This document shows positions 8,240 to 13,740 of a DNA stretch of 13,740 bases, in pieces (position 1 is the stretch's first letter; the number at the start of each line of letters is the position of its first letter). Position numbers and translations under genes: made by a program. This DNA comes from Smittium mucronatum. Lineage: Eukaryota > Kickxellomycota > Harpellomycetes > Harpellales > Legeriomycetaceae. A model generated the notes under the pieces. That model saw nothing but the letters and a program-made list of their open reading frames with translations. It did not search any database and had not been told where the DNA came from. Location: NCBI GenBank assembly GCA_001953115.1, contig LSSL01002170.1, forward strand, positions 1-13,740, written 5' to 3'.

Positions 8240-9015
8240 ATTAAAAAATTATTGATTTTTTTTATAACAGTATTCTAATCACAAAACAAAAGTATCAATT
8301 AAAACTGATCAAAATAAAACGGTTAAATTCCAAATTTGGTGATTTTAAAAGCAATATATCCTTAATAAGGTGATTATATACTTTTATATATTAAATCATT
8401 GTTTATATTAGTTACCATCATTATAAATAATCTAAAAAGTGATTAAATACCTGAAATTACTATGAGTTTGATTTTATTTCATCAACTTAGAATGTTTTTT
8501 TTTATCATAGTGTGTTCAGTATATTTAACAGTTAAATTTCACATTTGAACTTAATAAAAAGGTTTTGGATTTATAATTTTTAGATATTTTTAGTTTAAAA
8601 AAGGAGAAAAATAAAGCTTATATAAACCATGACGTTCATACTGTTTTTTTAAGTCTTCTTTTGAAATATTTTTTTTGCATCAGATAAAATTTTGATAAAA
8701 GATATTGGGATTTTTCATGCAGTTGCATATCGTTTAATTAACTAAGCATCTTACCCACATGTTTTTTAAAAAATAATTACATGAACAAAACTTGTATAAA
8801 AGATTTTTTTTTCAAAAATATTAACATCATTAAGCAATTATAAAATATCTGAGTTTTTTCCAATATTTACTTTTTTTGTAGCCTATTTTGGGTAGCATAG
8901 GTATAAATAATGCTTTATTTAAAAGACGGCAGGAGGAATCTGTGATTTAAGAGTATTGCCCGTGTGATTTCATCATTTTCATCATCGAAAAATAATTAAA
9001 TAAGCCTACTAGAAC
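8240..9015. other. AT-rich stretch, nothing recognised
   Basis: It contains mostly A/T runs. A GC-richer patch at about 8925-8975 leads into the copia-like fragment and may be part of it, but its frames are interrupted (TAA at 8948-8950). Confidence 0.4.
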
Positions 9016-9213
9016 GTGAAATATTTAACTTTGGAAACTAAAAACATAATTTCTCGCGAAGTTACCGGGCTTTTTGAACAAGATTCTTTTCATTTTCTAA
9101 AGTCTAATACTATCAGAGGTGTTGATTTAATTTATTTTATAGAAATAATACTGAAACCCCCAAATAAAAATACACAAAAAGAAATTAGATCTAATATAAA
9201 AAATTATACTGCG
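9016..9213 (+). pseudogene. Ty1/copia-like reverse transcriptase N-terminal fragment
   Basis: This 66-codon open stretch follows TAG and ends at TAA (9214-9216). Its first codon is GTG, not ATG, so it is a fragment and not a gene. SREVTGLFEQDSFHFL, then I.GVDLIYF..IILK, then NKNTQKEI can be laid without gaps on the start of fungal-type copia RTs (E-L..kGtF..v....iP...NiLgsRfvLaIKn..T..Ei). In an active element this segment precedes the first catalytic Asp. The diagnostic KARxVxxGxxQ block that should follow is not recognisable, so it is decayed. The match is from memory of the family, and chance is possible. Confidence 0.4.
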
Positions 9214-9216
9214 TAA

Positions 9217-9729
9217 AATAATCCAAATTGGGCTAAGAATCAAAATTCTATCCAATCTTTTTTATATAAGATGCGATGGTGTATTGATTTTTTTTTACTG
9301 TTTCACTGAGTAAGGGAAAATTCGTCTCGCTTAATCGCATATCAAAAACTACATTAAAAGAATCAGTGGTATTTGAATTGGTTTGAATTATTTTTTTTAT
9401 TGATTCCTAAACAGAATAATCTTAAAACATTTTAAGGATGAAAAAATAGTTAATTTATAAAAATTTATCAATATATGAAGATATAATAACCATTTCTTTC
9501 TTATTTGGCTTAATCTTATAGATGGTATATCCAAAATAATCATTTTTTTCGGATAATAGATTCTTATTTTCTTTATAAACTGGCTACCATTTTTGATTTA
9601 GTATAATATAGTATAATTAATATTGGTTTTTTTGAAACTCCTTTTTCTTTTTTATTAATTGATAAAGCTTAAGTAAATTCAAGTAAAATCATTTTAAATT
9701 TTTTATTATTGTTGTTCTACACGGTTTCC
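9217..9729. other. AT-rich stretch after the copia-like fragment
   Basis: No further RT motif could be followed here. It contains A/T runs and short frames only. Confidence 0.35.
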
Positions 9730-9891
9730 AGAGAGTTTGAAGATTTTGCACACAACCCCCCAGGAATTATCATGCCGGCATATTTGAATTCAATTGTTAT
9801 AGAATATTTACGAACAAAAAAAATCAGCATGAGTCCGTTTATCAGCCAAATGTATTGTGATTGATTTGGGTCATACTTAGCGAACAGGTAT
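9730..9891 (+). pseudogene. possible retrotransposon integrase core fragment
   Basis: A GC-richer plus-strand stretch reads REFEDF, GII, PAY.NSIVIEYLRTKK, then MYCD, a TGA (9862-9864) and FGSYLANRY. This can be laid on GREFxN...GIxH...PYxPxxNGxVERxNRTL....DWxxYLxxAxxxYN of LTR-element integrases. The TGA sits where the Trp of DW would be, one base from TGG. About ten residues are missing between REF and N-G/S. This is suggestive only, and neither gypsy nor copia can be chosen. Confidence 0.3.
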
Positions 9892-11534
9892 TAATTATGA
9901 CTGTCATTTCAAAAATTTGAATGGTATACTAAAAAATTTAAAGTGTCATTATGTTTGTTCTTTAAGAAATAAAACTTATACAGATATAGATAAAAAAAAC
10001 TCAATAGGCAAAATTCCCAGTTGCAATCATTTGAGTTGAATTTTTTAAAAATAGCATTGAAATTATTTTTTGTTTAAAATTATGGTGGTATAATGTATAT
10101 CATATGGAGATATCGTTTCGCAAATTTAATTTATTAGAATATCCGACCCGTGATTATAATTAAATTTTGGTATCTTTTTATGATATAATTCAACGCTACA
10201 CCAAAAATATCATGGGTCTTCACCCCCAATCAATTATGTGTTTATATTTTATGAGATAATATTTTGGAGGTAAGTTTTTAGGTCAGATATTTTTTCTTAT
10301 TTTACCCATTGGCTTACTAAAAAATCATCACATTATCTAATGATTTAAGTTAGAAAAGAGCACCGATAAATATTCATTTTTCATACTTTTCCGTTAGAAT
10401 TATTAAATTGTAATCTCATTTCTAACTATCAAATTATTTCACTAATTATTTTTTGAAATAATTCAAATTAGGAAGGGGAGGAAATTTAATATAAAATTGG
10501 TCATCCGTTAAAAGATTTATTCATTTAATCCGAGCAATAGCCTCAAACTAATTAAGAAACGTCTATTGTTTTTAAGATCAATATCATATTAGTAACAATG
10601 CACCTATTTAATAATATATTACATTGGGGGCAAATTGTAAATTGTACTTTGATTAATAATTATGTAATTAAACACTCAGGATTCGGTCTTTCAGTACCGA
10701 AGCCGGATTGGTAAAATCCTTTTATATTTGAATGTTTACATTCCAATTCAAACATCCTTTTATTATTGGCAATTTTTGCGATACCAGTTTATATTTAACA
10801 TATTAGATAATAGGATCTAGATTAATTCGGGACCTGAAAATATTATTTGATAATCCAAATAATCTATTCGTTTATTATGAAAGAAATCGATAAAAATTCA
10901 TGAAATAGTATACTAATAGAAGCTATTAAAAAATAGACCATAAATTCTTACTGTGCAAAAATGGTTTTAATTTTTTTTATGAAGCATAAAATTTAATGCT
11001 TGATAAAAAGATATTGTAACCAATCGAAATTTTGTGAATTAAAGCAAATAGTATACTATAGTATGTTGAATTAGGTTTTTGTAACTATAACTCGAACAAA
11101 GTAAAATTTATTACTGATTTGATTTGGTTGTCTAAGTCCTGAGAATCGTATATTCCGATTGAAAATATATTCATAATTTAATATCAGAATAATAAAAAAC
11201 ATAATTATAGTAGTTTTGTTTTCATTTATGAATATATTTAGCTTAAACGTGATATGTTTCCATATTTCTGTTGGAGAGTAAGTCAGCTTTTATTTCTGCA
11301 TTTCTTAAAAGGTCATTAGATTAATCATAAAGTTATTTATATCCAATAAACCTACCACTTTGATTCTCTGATGAGATGTTTTTATATTCATATTATATAT
11401 TTTTATGGTTACCAAATAGATTCTTTTAGGTTTAGTAAATCGGAATACGGAAAATATCACCTTCAATATATAATTAATGAAAATATAAAATTTTGAGCTA
11501 ACATATCAGATTTTTTATAAAATCGACTTTTTGA
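9892..11534. other. long AT-rich stretch without recognisable genes
   Basis: It holds a pair of adjacent hairpins at 10678-10752 (separate entry), a 12-bp perfect palindrome ATACTATAGTAT (11053-11064), and short frames only. A GC-richer patch near 10190-10290 has open stretches of up to 34 codons that I could not assign. Confidence 0.4.
10678..10752. repeat. two adjacent hairpins in a GC-richer patch
   Basis: The first hairpin is TTCGGT (10682-10687) with ACCGAA (10696-10701). AGGATT (10678-10683) with AATCCT (10715-10720) is an alternative outer pairing. The second is TTTGAAT with ATTCAAA (10746-10752), enclosing GAATG-TTTA-CATTC (10730-10743). Together they could fold as an RNA or be the remains of a short repeat. 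No tRNA or snRNA consensus was seen. Confidence 0.35.
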
Positions 11535-11798
11535 ACTAAAACTAATGAAATTAACCATTCGGGCTCCTATCTCATCCCTTCAAAATCTTATAATTACAAT
11601 TTAAAAAAATTGACTCAGAAGCGATTGGTTAAAAAAAATACAATAGGAGAGTCCAAGGAGTTTAGTTACCCTGTTTTCCTAAATACGACATAGGCTTCGT
11701 GGTTATAAAAAAACATAATTTTAACTTCGATTGAACTCTTTAGAACCGAGTCTACTTTTGTAGGGGAAAAAGGGTGCTTATTTACAACCAATTTATTG
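11535..11798 (+). pseudogene. Ty3/gypsy reverse-transcriptase N-terminal relic (second gypsy copy)
   Basis: The stretch 11535-11690, which ends at TAG (11691-11693), contains HSGSYLIPSKSYNYN and then LVKKNTIGESKEFSYPVFL. This resembles the gypsy HxIxTGxxxPIxxKPYR... and LLxKGIIRESxSPYSSPVFLV entry into the RT domain. In another frame, KYDIGFVVIKKHN (11681-11719) resembles KKDGxxRFVVDYRKLN. Back in the first frame, ESTFVGEKG (11748-11774) resembles KTAFVTPxG, with the LDLxxGYxQI block missing. Stops and two frame changes show it is dead. The rest of pol is not visible before the Hsp20 gene, so this copy is truncated. Confidence 0.45.
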
Positions 11799-12751
11799 TA
11801 ATAGAACGTGGGCCCACGAGATAGATTTTTATATAACTCGAAATATATTTTTTATGTAAAGAAAATTACACAAAATATGCTAGAAAAAATCAATTATTCT
11901 TGAATAATGCGGCCAATAGCATAAAATAAAATAAAATAAGGGATTTTGATTTTATCTTTTTAAAGGGAAAGTCCGAAAATAGCATGATTAGGATATGGTG
12001 CGAAAAAATGTTGGAAGTAAATTGACTCAAACTTTTGATAATTTTATTTAGATATAAATTTTAACATTTCAAAGAATAATCATGTGACAATATAAAGTAA
12101 TAAGACACTTAATACTTCTTTTAAGATTTATGAGAACTATTTATATAAGATGTGACAATTTAAAAGTAGTTTGATTGGTTAATCTTATTTTCATCTGTTC
12201 TCTTTACGCGAGAAATTCTTAAACCCCGGCATTAAAAAAATCGGTATTTCATAATATCGGATTATGGGTGTTTGTTTTTATGACAAAAGTAGATAAAAAT
12301 TATAAAAAATCTCTACACGAGTTTGGTTTGATAATATATTTGGTTTTTAGGGGAAATATTGCTTATTATTCACTGATTGAAAAATAAAATGAGTTTCTTT
12401 ATCTAAGTCATGTTTAATAGTTATAATGTTTTAAAAACAAAACTTATGTAGCTAGTCATATGAAGCTCTTCAGACATACATTGGTTTAATTCTTAAGTTA
12501 TGAAATCCAATAGATGGAATAGGAATTTAACTATCACTCATTATATTTGTGTTTGGCTTCTAGATAATTTAGCTTTTAATATTCCTTTTATTTCGTTTTT
12601 GAAATAAAACATACTGTCAATATTTTCATATATATTGGAGTATTTTTCCTATTTTTTACTTCATCAAAACATAGACTTCGTGTTACAGATTTTAAACAAA
12701 TAAATTTTAGCTTGATTTTATTCCAATAATTCGACTGCTAGCTGCAAAAAG
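11799..12751. other. upstream region of the Hsp20 gene, no gene seen
   Basis: This AT-rich sequence has no recognisable coding motif. In the 200 bases before the ATG I found no clear GAAnnTTC heat-shock unit. TTCTAGAT at 12558-12565 is one mismatch away. Acceptor-like AGs (TTTTAG at 12705-12710, GCTAG at 12737-12741) occur in the presumed 5' UTR. Confidence 0.35.
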
Positions 12752-13285
12752 ATGCCTTCCATTACCAATAAAGCTTACGATGGTCAAAGAAATGTACTTT
12801 TAGATGCCTTTGAAGACCCCCTGAACGATCCAAGATTTATGTTTTGTGCTGATCCTTTTATAAGGCGTCAATTTACCTTGATGAGACAAAAAAGGGAAAT
12901 GGAATTACAGGATATTGAAGAACAAAAAATATCCCCTGAGGTGAAAGAAATCTTGGGCGCGGAATGTGATTCTCTTAATTCCAAAAACTGGAGTCCCAGA
13001 GTCGATTTTATAGATGCATCTGACTCTTTGATGATAAGTTTGGAGTTGCCTGGGGTCTCTGAAGATCTTGTTTCTGTAAATTTTCTTGATGATAGCAAGA
13101 TAATCGTTCGTGGCCAGAAAAAGAACACGAAATTTTCCTCGGGTAAGGATTACAACCAGGGTAATAGATTTTTTGGAACATTTGAGCGAGTTTTCTCGGT
13201 TCCTAGGAATTCAGACTTTAACAGAATATCTTCCAAAATGGATAATGGTGTATTTGAAATAGTGGTACCTATGATAATTGCCTAG
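12752..13285 (+). CDS. small heat-shock protein, alpha-crystallin (Hsp20) family, 177 aa
   Basis: Predicted ATP-independent chaperone that holds unfolding proteins in oligomers, probably cytosolic (no signal peptide or transmembrane segment). Residues 1-60 form the N-terminal arm, with the LNDPR...DPFIRR...MR block (24-45) that is shared with the 126-aa protein at 385-765, then a charged stretch (46-66). The alpha-crystallin domain spans about 80-173: W80-SPRVDF, SLELPGVSEDLVSV (96-109), IIVRGQKK (117-124), RFFGTFERVFSVP (139-151) and the closing NGVFEIVVP (165-173). The G-V/F-x-E-x-x-VP signature and the ELPG turn make the family call firm. The chain stops four residues after VP (MIIA), so the usual C-terminal extension with an I-x-I/V motif is absent. 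ATG has A at -3 (AAAAAG before ATG). It may be heat-inducible, though no strong element is seen. Confidence 0.92.
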   Translation: MPSITNKAYDGQRNVLLDAFEDPLNDPRFMFCADPFIRRQFTLMRQKREMELQDIEEQKISPEVKEILGAECDSLNSKNWSPRVDFIDASDSLMISLELPGVSEDLVSVNFLDDSKIIVRGQKKNTKFSSGKDYNQGNRFFGTFERVFSVPRNSDFNRISSKMDNGVFEIVVPMIIA

Positions 13286-13476
13286 TTTTATATAACATTT
13301 ACAGAAGTGGAGCTATTTTTTTATTATATGAAAATTTTCTTTTTATTCATTATAATAAACATGGTTATTCTTTAAGAAATCCTTAATAAAATACAATTGA
13401 TAAAATAATTATATTATAATAGAATCATTTACCAATTAGTTGGTATAGCATATAAGAGATGAAATAATATCTCAAT

Positions 13477-13534
13477 GTGATTTTTAAAATTGAATCAGCC
13501 AATAAAAATGCGAAATTAATTATCAAAAAAGTAG
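13477..13534 (+). repeat. copy 2 of the conserved 3'-flank module
   Basis: GATTTTTAAAATTGAATCAGCCAATAAAA begins about 190 bases after the Hsp20 stop codon and is followed by ATTATCAAAAAAGT. The core TTGAATCAGCCAATAAA differs at one base from the core of copy 3 at 13724-13740. The sequence after AATAAA aligns with copy 1 at the left window edge. It lacks the CT tract seen in the other two copies. It may serve as the poly(A) signal of the Hsp20 gene. Confidence 0.55.
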
Positions 13535-13559
13535 TATTTTTATTCAATTTTTTCGCATT
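13507..13559. repeat. 9-bp inverted repeat AATGCGAAA / TTTCGCATT
   Basis: The two arms (13507-13515 and 13551-13559) can pair around a loop of about 35 bases, directly after the AATAAA of copy 2. This could be a 3'-end structure of the Hsp20 transcript or chance. Confidence 0.4.
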
Positions 13560-13685
13560 ATATACACTAAGCCCCACACACTCTCTCCTAAAAAATATAG
13601 ATGGTGAACACTTTCCAGAGTGAGATGAAAATATCAGATGGTCTGATATTATTACTGCTTTGTCTAATACACCTAATAACAAGGC

Positions 13686-13740
13686 CTCTCTCTAACTCTC
13701 TCTCTCCTTTAGATTTTTTTTATTTGAATTAGCCAATAAA
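13686..13740 (+). repeat. copy 3 of the conserved 3'-flank module, cut by the window edge
   Basis: CTCTCTCTAAC then CTCTCTCTCCTTTAG is a textbook-looking branch point, polypyrimidine tract and AG. It is followed by ATTTTTTTTATTTGAATTAGCCAATAAA. It is nearly the reverse complement of the left window end (29-72). If it is an acceptor, the next exon starts at 13713 and runs out of the window. Confidence 0.6.

Noticed and set aside
12868..13128. 86-codon minus-strand open frame
   Set aside because: It is the antisense shadow of the Hsp20 gene.
13425..13682. 85-codon minus-strand open frame starting with TTG
   Set aside because: It has no ATG start near its beginning, overlaps the plus-strand module copy 2 in antisense, and has no known motif. 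About one frame of this size is expected by chance here. Its first half (SDHLIFSSHSGKCSPS) does look protein-like, so expression data could revive it.
1..13740. The whole window as one giant transposon with terminal inverted repeats
   Set aside because: The inverted similarity at the ends is only about 45 bp, is offset from the left edge by 28 bases, and has a third internal copy. No transposase or polymerase gene of a large element is intact. Gene-flank duplication explains it better.

Overview
This is an AT-rich stretch of nuclear eukaryotic DNA (about a quarter G+C by eye). It holds two short intact genes, one near each end, that point away from each other across roughly 12 kb of DNA with no intact gene. 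The species cannot be fixed from the sequence. The eukaryotic assignment rests on the plant/fungal-like alpha-crystallin (Hsp20) protein, polypyrimidine-AG splice-acceptor-like sites, AATAAA signals, and relics of LINE, Ty3/gypsy, Ty1/copia and Tc1/mariner elements. A gene-poor, TE-loaded genome such as an early-diverging fungus, a microsporidium or an invertebrate parasite would fit, but I do not claim one.

Ends. The minus-strand gene at 385-765 (126 aa) and the plus-strand gene at 12752-13285 (177 aa) share an N-terminal block, LNDPR-x5-DPFI-[KR]-R-x4-MR, with 12 of 22 residues identical. Only the right-hand gene has the alpha-crystallin domain. The left-hand one replaces it with a Ser/Asp/Glu-rich tail. 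Both are followed on the downstream side by a related module of about 60 bp, made of a CT-rich tract ending in AG, a T-rich run and TTGAATYAGCMAATAAA. There are three copies, all in the same orientation relative to the genes. The layout looks like an inverted pair of paralogues with related 3' flanks.

Middle. Six-frame reading by eye finds short broken stretches that match mobile-element proteins. In order they are: a long colinear Ty3/gypsy pol relic (about 1368-3449, +); a LINE zinc-tail relic (5060-5310, +); a Tc1/mariner transposase relic (5548-6272, +); a second 5'-truncated LINE tail of the same family with a possible 6-bp target-site duplication (7868-8233, -); a Ty1/copia-like reverse transcriptase fragment (9016-9213, +); a possible integrase fragment (9730-9891, +); and a second gypsy reverse-transcriptase start (11535-11798, +). 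All carry stops or frameshifts. Two unassigned long open frames (6890-7078 and 7322-7540) lie between them. The rest is low-complexity A/T sequence.

How it works together. The only genes likely to make protein are the two paralogues. The right-hand one should be a small heat-shock chaperone, and the left-hand one a relative that keeps the N-terminal segment only. The transposon matches rest on remembered family motifs with no database search, so they should be read as hypotheses of graded strength.
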